The translations under genes and the position numbers were made by a program. This document shows positions 34,083 to 41,270 of a DNA stretch of 47,655 bases, one piece after another. Under the pieces are notes generated by a model that was given only the letters and a program-made list of their open reading frames with translations, was not told the DNA's origin and ran no database searches. The stretch's first letter is position 1. Each line of letters starts with the position of its first letter. Source of the stretch: Deltaproteobacteria bacterium (GTDB taxonomy: Bacteria > Desulfobacterota > Desulfobulbia > Desulfobulbales > SURF-16); assembly GCA_029933005.1 (NCBI GenBank), contig JAOZOY010000003.1, forward strand, positions 25,331 through 72,985, given 5' to 3'.

Positions 34083-34244
34083 GTAACTATTCAGGTGAGC
34101 CACCAAATTGACCTAACCACCGTTCCGTAACTGTTCAGGAGTGCTCCATATCGGAGTCTGCGCTTACCTGGGCCTTTGAAGCATACTTGTGCTATTCGAG
34201 AAGGCCAGGTATGGGACAAGATGGGGTACTCCTGAATAGTTACG
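34083..34244. repeat. Intergenic inverted-repeat element, copy F
   Basis: A terminus GTAACTATTCAGG (34083-34095) is followed by a full element from CGTAACTGTTCAGGAGTGCTCC (34126-34147) to GGGGTACTCCTGAATAGTTACG (34223-34244). Its interior contains the inverse of GGTAAGCG...AGACTCCG. The central part, read on the minus strand, matches copy D almost base for base from TACCTGGCCTTCTCGAATAGC onward. It separates divIVA from yggT. Confidence 0.75.
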
Positions 34245-34272
34245 TTTTATTTAAATATTTATAAGAAAAAAA

Positions 34273-34575
34273 CTATCCCAGAGAAAAAGCCAGGCGTTGT
34301 AGAGTCGGAACCAGAAAACTCCGTAAAAAGAGAATAGCCATAATTAGAATCATGGGTGAAAAATCAATCCCTCCGATCGCGCTGAAAGGGATGAGCCGCC
34401 TGATCTTATATAAAAGCGGGTCCGTCACTTCATGAAGAAAGCGGACAATGGGGTTATGGGGATCGGGATTGACCCAGGAAAGAATGGCCCTGCCAACGAT
34501 AATCCACATATAGGCGCCCAGGACAAAATCGACAAGAGTAGCAAAGGCGTTTAAAAAATTACTGAAAACAAACAT
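34273..34575 (-). CDS. YggT family membrane protein
   Basis: This 100-residue inner-membrane protein has two hydrophobic segments (about 8-28 and 70-92). The conserved SWVNPDPHNPIVRFLHEVTDPLL and RRLIPFSAIGGIDFSPMI identify the YggT/YlmG family. It is the single-repeat form, half the length of E. coli YggT. YlmG relatives act near cell division sites, and this gene is followed by divIVA and yggU. AAGGAG precedes the ATG. It starts nine bases after the stop of the FlhG-like ATPase gene. Confidence 0.93.
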   Translation of the reverse strand: MFVFSNFLNAFATLVDFVLGAYMWIIVGRAILSWVNPDPHNPIVRFLHEVTDPLLYKIRRLIPFSAIGGIDFSPMILIMAILFLRSFLVPTLQRLAFSLG

Positions 34576-34584
34576 TTTTTCTCC

Positions 34585-35331
34585 TTATATTGAGAGGATC
34601 TGGGAACTGATTTGCATGACAGCCCGGCTGGCTCTGGAGTCGGGCGAGATTTCCACGAACGGTTTCTGGCTTCTGATTGCCCTGACGACAGCGCTGTCCT
34701 GGGGAATGGCACCAAGATAGTCAGGCGAAATCTGCAGAAATTTTTTCAGCACAATTTTCATGTTGTTAAAAATCTGCCTTCCTTCCTTTTTGCTTTTGAC
34801 ATTGTTAATCAGCAGATGAAACCGGTTTTTGCCGAAACGGTGAAAAAGAACTTTGATCAGGGCGTAGGCGTCGGTCATGGCAGTCGGATCAGGTGACAGG
34901 ATGATAATATTGTCATCCGCCCAGTTGTTAAACCAGAGAACCGCGTCGCCGATTCCGGCGGCCGAGTCCACCAGGACGTAGTCAAATTTGTCAATGATAT
35001 TCTCCAGCGCATTGATCAGAAAGGCCTGTTCCTCGTATGAGATGTTGGCCATTTCCGGTACACCGGAGCTTGCCGGCAGAACCTTGAAGCCCGGCTCGAT
35101 TTCCACCAGGATGGAGGACAAAGGTCTTTCCTCATCAATTGTTTCCTGGAGAGTATGATGCATATTCAGCCCGAGGAGTACATCAACATTGGCCAACCCC
35201 AGATCGCCGTCAACCAGAAGAACTTTTTGTTTCTGGCGGGCGAGGGAACAGGCTATGTTGACGGAAAAAGAGGTCTTGCCCACTCCGCCCTTGCCGCTGC
35301 TGACACAGATTATTTTTGGAGAATTGGTCAT
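34585..35331 (-). CDS. MinD/FlhG-type P-loop ATPase
   Basis: This is a cytosolic, membrane-associating ParA-superfamily ATPase. It has 248 residues when started at the ATG at 35331 (MTNSPKIICVSSGKGG). A GTG at 35418 would add 29 residues that look non-conserved. The deviant Walker A GKGGVGKTS lies at about 13-21. LLVDGDLGLANVDVLLGL and FDYVLVDSAAGIGDAV are typical of the FlhG/YlxH branch rather than MinD. A C-terminal amphipathic helix is suggested by the final residues AVMQISSQILSI. FlhG controls flagellar number, yet flhF and flagellar genes are absent here. The gene sits upstream of yggT in a run of division genes. Confidence 0.85.
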   Translation of the reverse strand: MTNSPKIICVSSGKGGVGKTSFSVNIACSLARQKQKVLLVDGDLGLANVDVLLGLNMHHTLQETIDEERPLSSILVEIEPGFKVLPASSGVPEMANISYEEQAFLINALENIIDKFDYVLVDSAAGIGDAVLWFNNWADDNIIILSPDPTAMTDAYALIKVLFHRFGKNRFHLLINNVKSKKEGRQIFNNMKIVLKKFLQISPDYLGAIPQDSAVVRAIRSQKPFVEISPDSRASRAVMQISSQILSI

Positions 35332-35478
35332 ATTTTTAAGTTCTCGTTTCGTCTGTTCATGTCGATAGACCGTAGGGGAAATGAGCTTGTTACACCAGAG
35401 AGCAATGCAACGAAACACACGCAGACTTCGAAAGCTGACAGCCTTTAGCTTACAGTTTAAATAATCTGAATTTTTCCT

Positions 35479-35790
35479 TCAATTATTAAGAAAGGCGAAA
35501 AGCTGAGCCCGTTCCTCAACCGTTACCTGGCATGACTCCCTGGACCCTTGATGTAGATCCTGTTCCGGCATTGGGCAGACTTGGGAATCTTTTTGAAAGG
35601 ATTGGTTTTCGCCTATTTTTGTTGCAATTTTTTTTATTTTTTCTTTGTCAAGGCAGGCATCAAAAAGGATTATACCCACCAGTCGTTTCCGTTCATCTTC
35701 AACCGCAACGGTCTGGATACCATTTCGACAGGCCCGTTGCCAAAGATCCTGAAAAAAAGATTTGTTTTTATTAAATTGAACCGCAGCCAT
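35479..35790 (-). CDS. Hypothetical protein downstream of metG
   Basis: This is a 103-residue protein I do not recognise. It starts seven bases after the metG stop, and codes AAVQFNKNKSFFQDLWQRACRNG, then a strand-turn-strand TVAVEDERKRLVGIILFDACLD, then a charged tail with CPMPEQ and a final helix VEERAQLFAFLNN. The tight spacing implies co-transcription with metG and the FlhG-like gene. No catalytic motif is visible. The ribosome-binding site is weak. Confidence 0.6.
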   Translation of the reverse strand: MAAVQFNKNKSFFQDLWQRACRNGIQTVAVEDERKRLVGIILFDACLDKEKIKKIATKIGENQSFQKDSQVCPMPEQDLHQGSRESCQVTVEERAQLFAFLNN

Positions 35791-35796
35791 GGGGAA

Positions 35797-37713
35797 TCAG
35801 GAAACTTTGCTGCCGGCGGCGACAGGAGCCGAGACTGCCGACAGAACGAGCTTACCGTTGTCTTTGGCGGCCAGCACCATGCCCTGGGATTGGACTCCCA
35901 TCAGTTTCACCGGTTTCAGGTTGGCGACAATAATAACCTGTCTGCCGATAACATCTTCAGGTTCGTAATGTTCGGCAATGCCGGCCACCACGGTACGTTC
36001 TTCCGGAGCTTTGATGGTGAGCTTCAGAAGACGGTCTGATTTCTTGATTTTTTCAGCCGCTATGATCTCGCCAATCCGTAAATCGAGTTTCAAAAAATCA
36101 TCAAAGCTGATCAGGGCGTCGTCCTCCGTCGGTTTCTCTTTTTTTGCCTTTGTTTTGGCAGAGGTGGCTGCGCTGTTTTTCTTTTTTTTCTTTTTGCCGC
36201 TGTCAAGCCGGGGAAACAGTGCGGCAATCATGCTGATTTCAGTTCCCGGTTCAAGAAGACCCCATTGGGACTGACCGTCCAGCGCAGGCGCAATCTTCAC
36301 GCCCAGTGCCTCCCTGATCTTTGCCGATGTTGCCGGCATGATGGGCTCCAGGGCCAGGCCTATGAGGCGGAGGGATTCAAGCAGGGTATAGAGAACTGTT
36401 TGCAGGCGGCCGTCCAGAGCAGGATCCTTGGCCAGTTCCCAAGGGGCATTGCTGACAATGTATTTGTTGGCACGACTGATGACTGCCCAGATGATCTGCA
36501 GAGCCTTGTTAAAGGCAAAATTATTCATATGGACTGCGTAGTCGGTCACCATGGCCGTGGCGGCCTCGGCTAATTCTTGGTCTTCAGCGGTCAAGTCCGT
36601 CGGTACAGGAACCTTAGCATGGCCGAATTTACCGACCATGGTCAGTGAACGGCTGAACAAGTTGCCAAGATCGTTGGCCAGGTCTGAATTCTGCCGCGCC
36701 ACCAGGGCCTTAGCACTGAAAGAGGAATCCAGGCCGAACGACATCTCCCTCAGGAGAAAATAGCGTACCGCATCAACTCCGTATTTATCAACCAGATCGG
36801 CGGGACGAACCACGTTGCCGATGCTTTTCGACATCTTTGTATCTTCTACGTTCCAGTAACCATGTACATGCAGTTTTCGATAGGGCGCAATACCGATGGA
36901 TTTCAGCATGGTGGGCCAGTAAATGGCGTGGGGCTTAAGAATGTCCTTGGCAATAATATGTTCGGATGTCTGCCAGTACCTGTTAAAATCAACTCCATCA
37001 GGATAACCGATGCCTGTGAGATAATTGATCAGGGCATCAAACCAGACATAGGTGACAAAATTTTTGTCAAAGGGTAAGGGCACGCCCCAAGTTAAGCGAG
37101 AGGTGGGCCTCGAGATGCAGAGATCCTCCAGAGGTTCTTTCAGGAAGGAAAGAACTTCATTTTTATAGCGCTCCGGGCTGATGAAATCCGGATTTGTTTT
37201 GATATGATCAATGAGCCAGTCCTGATATTTACTCATCCTGAAAAAATAATTCTCTTCGGAAATTTTGTCAGGCACGGTGAGATGATCAGGACATTTGCCG
37301 TCCACCAGTTCTTTTTCGGTCAGGAATCGTTCACAGCCCTTGCAGTAGAGGCCGGTATACTGACTGAAATAGATGTCATCCTGGTCGTAGACTTTTTGCA
37401 GAATGCCCTGCACCGTGTCAATGTGGTTTTTGTCGGTGGTGCGGATGAAGTTGTCCGGCTTAATGGCGAGAAGTGGCCAGGCCTCTCTGAACATTCCGCT
37501 GATTTGGTCAACATACTGTTTAGGCGAAACGCCGGCGTCATCCGCAGCCTGAACAATCTTGTCGCCATGCTCATCCGTACCGGTCTGAAAGCGGACATCG
37601 TCGCCGTTGAGCCGTTTGAACCGGCAGTAGACGTCCGCCACAAGAGTTGAGTAGGCGTGACCCAGATGGGGCTGGGCATTAACGTAAAAAATGGGTGTAG
37701 TGATATAAGTCAT
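35797..37713 (-). CDS. metG: Methionyl-tRNA synthetase
   Basis: This cytosolic class I aminoacyl-tRNA synthetase charges tRNA-Met. The 638-residue protein has the HIGH-type motif HLGHAYS, and KMSKS in DTKMSKSIGN near residue 295. A zinc knuckle CKGCERFLTEKELVDGKCPDH uses three Cys and one His, the variant common outside enterics. After the anticodon-binding domain, a Lys/Ala-rich linker (about 512-530) leads to a C-terminal EMAP-II/OB tRNA-binding domain (about 540-638, with KLDLRIGEIIAAEKI). Its place directly downstream of the ricT and holB genes is a conserved neighbourhood also known from Firmicutes. Confidence 0.97.
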   Translation of the reverse strand: MTYITTPIFYVNAQPHLGHAYSTLVADVYCRFKRLNGDDVRFQTGTDEHGDKIVQAADDAGVSPKQYVDQISGMFREAWPLLAIKPDNFIRTTDKNHIDTVQGILQKVYDQDDIYFSQYTGLYCKGCERFLTEKELVDGKCPDHLTVPDKISEENYFFRMSKYQDWLIDHIKTNPDFISPERYKNEVLSFLKEPLEDLCISRPTSRLTWGVPLPFDKNFVTYVWFDALINYLTGIGYPDGVDFNRYWQTSEHIIAKDILKPHAIYWPTMLKSIGIAPYRKLHVHGYWNVEDTKMSKSIGNVVRPADLVDKYGVDAVRYFLLREMSFGLDSSFSAKALVARQNSDLANDLGNLFSRSLTMVGKFGHAKVPVPTDLTAEDQELAEAATAMVTDYAVHMNNFAFNKALQIIWAVISRANKYIVSNAPWELAKDPALDGRLQTVLYTLLESLRLIGLALEPIMPATSAKIREALGVKIAPALDGQSQWGLLEPGTEISMIAALFPRLDSGKKKKKKNSAATSAKTKAKKEKPTEDDALISFDDFLKLDLRIGEIIAAEKIKKSDRLLKLTIKAPEERTVVAGIAEHYEPEDVIGRQVIIVANLKPVKLMGVQSQGMVLAAKDNGKLVLSAVSAPVAAGSKVS

Positions 37714-37759
37714 TTGTAATTTTTCAGTAAGGGTAGATAATTTAGCTAAGCGTCTAACT

Positions 37760-37820
37760 GTAACTGTTCAGAGGTAAGCGAGAAACGAGACTCCGGATGA
37801 AATACTGCTGAACAGTTACG
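37760..37820. repeat. Intergenic inverted-repeat element, copy G (minimal)
   Basis: It is a 61-base version with the exact terminal pair GTAACTGTTCAG (37760-37771) and CTGAACAGTTAC (37808-37819), plus a shared right module GGTAAGCGAGAAACGAGACTCCGGATG. It lacks the central block of copies C, D and F, and it abuts the ricT stop codon. Confidence 0.75.
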
Positions 37821-38858
37821 TCATTTTTTTCTTGATTTTGCAGATCGAGATTGATGTTTTTGCTTGCCACCCCTGGGTGACGGTGATTTCTTCTTTTGCC
37901 GGTTCCGGGCGGCCTGCCATTCGGTTTTGGTCAACAATATTGGTTGTTTCGGATCCTGCGGGTCAATGACAGTGATCGTCTCCCTGAGGACATTTCTATG
38001 CACGACCTTAAGGGTTTTGCCGTCAAGAGTAATTGAGCGGCCCGGCCTGGGCATACCTTTTTTCATTTCTTTATAAAGCGGGTATTCATAGGTCAGACAG
38101 CAGAGAAGACGGTTGCAGATTCCGGAAATTTTGGCAGGATTCAACGGCAAATCCTGCTCTTTTGCCATCTTGATGGAGACCGGAGCAAAATTCGTGATGT
38201 AGGCGGAGCAACAGAGATCCCGGCCGCAGCAGCCAAGTCCGCCAATCATTTTTGTCTCGTGACGGACGCCGACCTGACGCATTTCAACCCGGGTACGGAA
38301 TTCCTGTACCAGATCCTTGACCAGACCACGGAAATCCACTCTTTTGTCAGCGGTAAAATAAAAAATGATCTTGCTGCCGTTAAAAAAACGCTCCACCTTG
38401 ATCAATTTCATATGCAGCCGGTGTTTGCTAATCAGGGTCAGGCAGAGCTGAAAGGCCTCCTGTTCCCGCTCAATCAGTCGCTTATACTTGTCTATTTCTT
38501 CCTGTTTTACCCTACGCTCCACCTGATATTTACGGAATGGTTTCCTGCGTTTTTCCGTTTTTCCGTGACCGGAAGACTTGGCTTTATCGTTTTTAGCCTC
38601 CGGATTTTTTTCGGCCGGAAGTTCAAATTGAGGACCGTATCCCAAAATACGGCAGGGTTCCAGACCATGGTCTGTCTGCGTCAGGACCACTTCGTCTTTC
38701 TTCAGATCTAAAATGCGGGATTTTGCCGTATGAACATGCTCACATCTGCGAAACTGAATTAAATATTTTTTCGTCTTCACGTCCTGCTGTTGAGGTGAAG
38801 GACTTGTCTGCACGTTCTCTGTTTGCGAGGATGTCTTGGCGCTGCTGTTTGAAGCCAT
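37821..38858 (-). CDS. ricT: PSP1 domain protein RicT (YaaT)
   Basis: This is a cytosolic PSP1-family protein. In B. subtilis RicT is part of a complex with YlbF and YmcA that carries iron-sulfur clusters and affects RNase Y-dependent mRNA processing. The 345-residue chain has a Ser/Thr/Gln-rich start, the PSP1 core (about 30-300) with KVERFFNGSKIIFYFTADKRVDFRGLV, and the Cys clusters GLGCCGRDLCC (near 208-218) and GICNRLLCCLTYE. The C-terminus is a Lys/Arg-rich tail. It lies 107 bases downstream of holB, matching the conserved holB-ricT pairing. The partner proteins are not in view. Confidence 0.93.
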   Translation of the reverse strand: MASNSSAKTSSQTENVQTSPSPQQQDVKTKKYLIQFRRCEHVHTAKSRILDLKKDEVVLTQTDHGLEPCRILGYGPQFELPAEKNPEAKNDKAKSSGHGKTEKRRKPFRKYQVERRVKQEEIDKYKRLIEREQEAFQLCLTLISKHRLHMKLIKVERFFNGSKIIFYFTADKRVDFRGLVKDLVQEFRTRVEMRQVGVRHETKMIGGLGCCGRDLCCSAYITNFAPVSIKMAKEQDLPLNPAKISGICNRLLCCLTYEYPLYKEMKKGMPRPGRSITLDGKTLKVVHRNVLRETITVIDPQDPKQPILLTKTEWQAARNRQKKKSPSPRGGKQKHQSRSAKSRKK

Positions 38859-38965
38859 AGTCGGATTACTGTCGTGGGGGGTATGAATGATGCCAATCTT
38901 TATACAAAAAAAACAAATAGTTAAAAACGAGTTTCTCTCAAAAAAATGAATTGTTCATTATACCA

Positions 38966-39949
38966 TCAAAGAAGCCCAAAGAAAAGCACTTCAAAAACCA
39001 GGGAACGATTACAGTTTCGTAATAGCTGTTTCCTGGCCTCCTCAAGGAGGCATAAATGATGAAAGATGGTTTCCTGTGGCCAGCGTTGACGAGCCAATGG
39101 CAGGAGAGGCGCCAGATCCTGACTGATGATCAGGTTAGAGGAGCCTTTTTTGTAGAGAATCAGATCCCGCAGCCAGATTGTCAGCAGGTCAAGAAGTTCA
39201 TTCAGATTATCTTTGTTCTTCACCGCCTTTTCCGCCAGTTTAAAAACGGTTTCCACGGCCATGGGATGATCGGCCTTGACTTTAATTAAATTTTCCACAA
39301 TGTCGCGGCGGAGTGAAAGGAGATCCTGTTCCTGGAGAGTTCGGGCCCGGCCAAGGCTGCCCTCGGCGACCGCAGCCAGAGTGCGGGCAGACTCCGGATT
39401 CATGTCTTTTTCCAGAAGTTCAGCCACCTTTTCATAGGAAAGCGCGAAAAAAGGAATAATCTGACAGCGGGAAAGAATGGTCGGCAGGATATTGCCGGCC
39501 TCATCGCCGGTCAGGATCAACACGGTGTTTGGCGGCGGTTCTTCAAGGGTTTTGAGAAGACTGTTGGCCACCTCGGCTCGACTCAGGTTGGCGTGAATAT
39601 TCGGAATTAAAACAGTCCGGTATTTGGCCTCAAAAGGCGGAAAGGCCAGTTTTTTTTTCAGTTCGCGGATCTGGTCTATTTTGATTTGCGCCCCGGCGGG
39701 TTCAATGAAGAAAAAATCAGGATGGTTTCCGGAACGGTATTTGATGCAGGAGCGGCATTGACCGCAGATATCTCCATTAACGGGCGACAGACAGTTCACA
39801 TAGGCGGCAAAGGCCCGAGCCATGCTTTTCTTGCCGACTCCGGCCGGACCACGGAAGAGATAGGCATGTCCCATCCGTTGGCCGATCCCCCGGTGCAGTA
39901 ATGTTTTGGCCTTTTCCTGGCCTATGATGGAGTGAAAGGATGTGAGCAT
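38966..39949 (-). CDS. holB: DNA polymerase III subunit delta prime
   Basis: This clamp-loader stator subunit has 327 residues, the usual size. The AAA+ start has GPAGVGKKS (34-42), a modified Walker A. A zinc module follows with Cys53, Cys62, Cys65 and Cys68. Sensor segments LLKTLEEPPPNTVLILTG and LSRCQIIPF (the SRC motif) identify delta prime. The remaining helical part fits the collar domain. An ACAGAGA site precedes the ATG. It starts eight bases after the stop of the HD-domain gene, so the two are coupled. The other holo-enzyme gene in the window is holA. Confidence 0.94.
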   Translation of the reverse strand: MLTSFHSIIGQEKAKTLLHRGIGQRMGHAYLFRGPAGVGKKSMARAFAAYVNCLSPVNGDICGQCRSCIKYRSGNHPDFFFIEPAGAQIKIDQIRELKKKLAFPPFEAKYRTVLIPNIHANLSRAEVANSLLKTLEEPPPNTVLILTGDEAGNILPTILSRCQIIPFFALSYEKVAELLEKDMNPESARTLAAVAEGSLGRARTLQEQDLLSLRRDIVENLIKVKADHPMAVETVFKLAEKAVKNKDNLNELLDLLTIWLRDLILYKKGSSNLIISQDLAPLLPLARQRWPQETIFHHLCLLEEARKQLLRNCNRSLVFEVLFFGLL

Positions 39950-39957
39950 TCTCTGTA

Positions 39958-41001
39958 TTATTTTGTTTTTGCCGGCAGATCCCAGAGAGTGGGCGGCCGG
40001 GGAACCTCATCCTTGACTTTTGGTTCCGGTTGGCTTTCCTCCTGTTCTTTGTGGCCGCGCAGAAACAGGAAACGCTCCAGGTTCCGCTGGTATTCGCTCC
40101 ACTGATAGCCTTCTTCTTTGACCTGGCTGCTCAGTCTTTCCATGTAATTGATCTTGGCATCCATATCGTCAATGAAATTCAGGATAAAGGCCTCGTGAAG
40201 CATGGGCAGTGATGGAGCGCCGAATTCATATCTTCCATGATGACTGAGAATGAGATGTTTGAGCCTGACCCCGGTTTCAGCCGGGAAATTTTTAATTTTA
40301 CTGATCCGGGCCTGGACCATTTCAACACCGATAACCATGTGGCCCATCAACCTCCCCTGGTCCGAGTAGTCAAAGGGATGGGTGGCAAAAGAAAATTCCT
40401 TAACCTTGCCTATATCGTGGAGCATGGCCCCAGACAGGAGCAGGGAACGATCCACCGAAGGATAGAGTGCCGCCACCTGGTCGGCCAGCCTTGTGACATG
40501 CAGGGTATGTTCCAGCAGGCCACCGAGATAAGCATGATGCATGAATTTTGCGGCCGGCGCTTTTTGAAACAGGAGAAGGAAATTTTTGTCCTGAAAAAAT
40601 TTGAGCAGCAGTTTTCGCAAGAACTCATCGTCGACACTGCGGGCAAATTTCAGGAGCTCTTTCGTCATTTCCTCTATATCTTCGGAGGTGGATGGCACAA
40701 AAAGGGCCATGTCAACCTCATCTTCGGAGACAGCCTGCAGGGAGTTGATTTTAAGCTGGAGAATGTTCTTATAGGACTGGGCCTGGGCGGACAGGGACAC
40801 AATCCGGCCCACTGCGCATTGTTCCAGCCAGTGGTCGGCGTCATCCCATATCCGGCCGGCGATCTCGCCGCTTTTATCCATCACTTTCAAGGTCAGATAA
40901 GGTTTGCCGGCCCGGGTCTCGGCCCGCCTTACCTCTCTGATGAGGAAAAGATCCTTAACCTGCTGGCCGTCGGTGATATCGGAAATAAAAAGATTTTTCA
41001 T
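39958..41001 (-). CDS. OB-fold plus HD-domain hydrolase (YhaM-like)
   Basis: This 347-residue cytosolic protein has an N-terminal OB-fold (about 1-95, with KPYLTLKVMDKSGEIAGRIWDDA), as in the YhaM/CBF1 3'-5' exoribonuclease family. An HD metal-dependent phosphohydrolase domain follows, with HHAYLGGLLEHTLHVTRLAD (from about 155) and MLHDIGKVKEF (His-Asp near 196). The final Lys/Pro-rich tail is short. YhaM-type proteins act on RNA and DNA 3' ends; substrate here is inferred from domain order. No ribosome-binding site precedes the ATG, but a 27-codon frame ends 13 bases upstream, so translation may be coupled. holB is directly downstream. Confidence 0.88.
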   Translation of the reverse strand: MKNLFISDITDGQQVKDLFLIREVRRAETRAGKPYLTLKVMDKSGEIAGRIWDDADHWLEQCAVGRIVSLSAQAQSYKNILQLKINSLQAVSEDEVDMALFVPSTSEDIEEMTKELLKFARSVDDEFLRKLLLKFFQDKNFLLLFQKAPAAKFMHHAYLGGLLEHTLHVTRLADQVAALYPSVDRSLLLSGAMLHDIGKVKEFSFATHPFDYSDQGRLMGHMVIGVEMVQARISKIKNFPAETGVRLKHLILSHHGRYEFGAPSLPMLHEAFILNFIDDMDAKINYMERLSSQVKEEGYQWSEYQRNLERFLFLRGHKEQEESQPEPKVKDEVPRPPTLWDLPAKTK

Positions 41002-41014
41002 ACGGAATTCGCCA

Positions 41015-41098
41015 TCAGTGTCGTTCTTCCTCGATCATTTCACGAATCGAAAGGTCGTCAAGACGATGCTGACGACGAAATTTATGTAATTGATCCAT
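41015..41098 (-). CDS. Possible 27-residue upstream ORF
   Basis: A short open frame, MDQLHKFRRQHRLDDLSIREMIEEERH, ends 13 bases before the start of the HD-domain gene on the same strand. Its composition is protein-like, with the C-terminal LSIREMIEEERH resembling the tail of small antitoxins or regulatory proteins. There is no clear Shine-Dalgarno, and it may equally be the eroded end of a lost gene or a translational leader. Confidence 0.3.
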   Translation of the reverse strand: MDQLHKFRRQHRLDDLSIREMIEEERH

Positions 41099-41270
41099 AA
41101 TTTTTCTGGTCGGGTATTTTTGGCTTGCCTTCGCGCCTGTTATGATAGATATTTTATGCTTCATTGTTTTCTTTGCCGGTTAGCTAACATTGGGCATGAG
41201 GCATATATACTAAAAAGGTACCAGGTCTTGAAAAGTCAGTACTTTCCGGTGAATCTTTTACTAAAGACTG

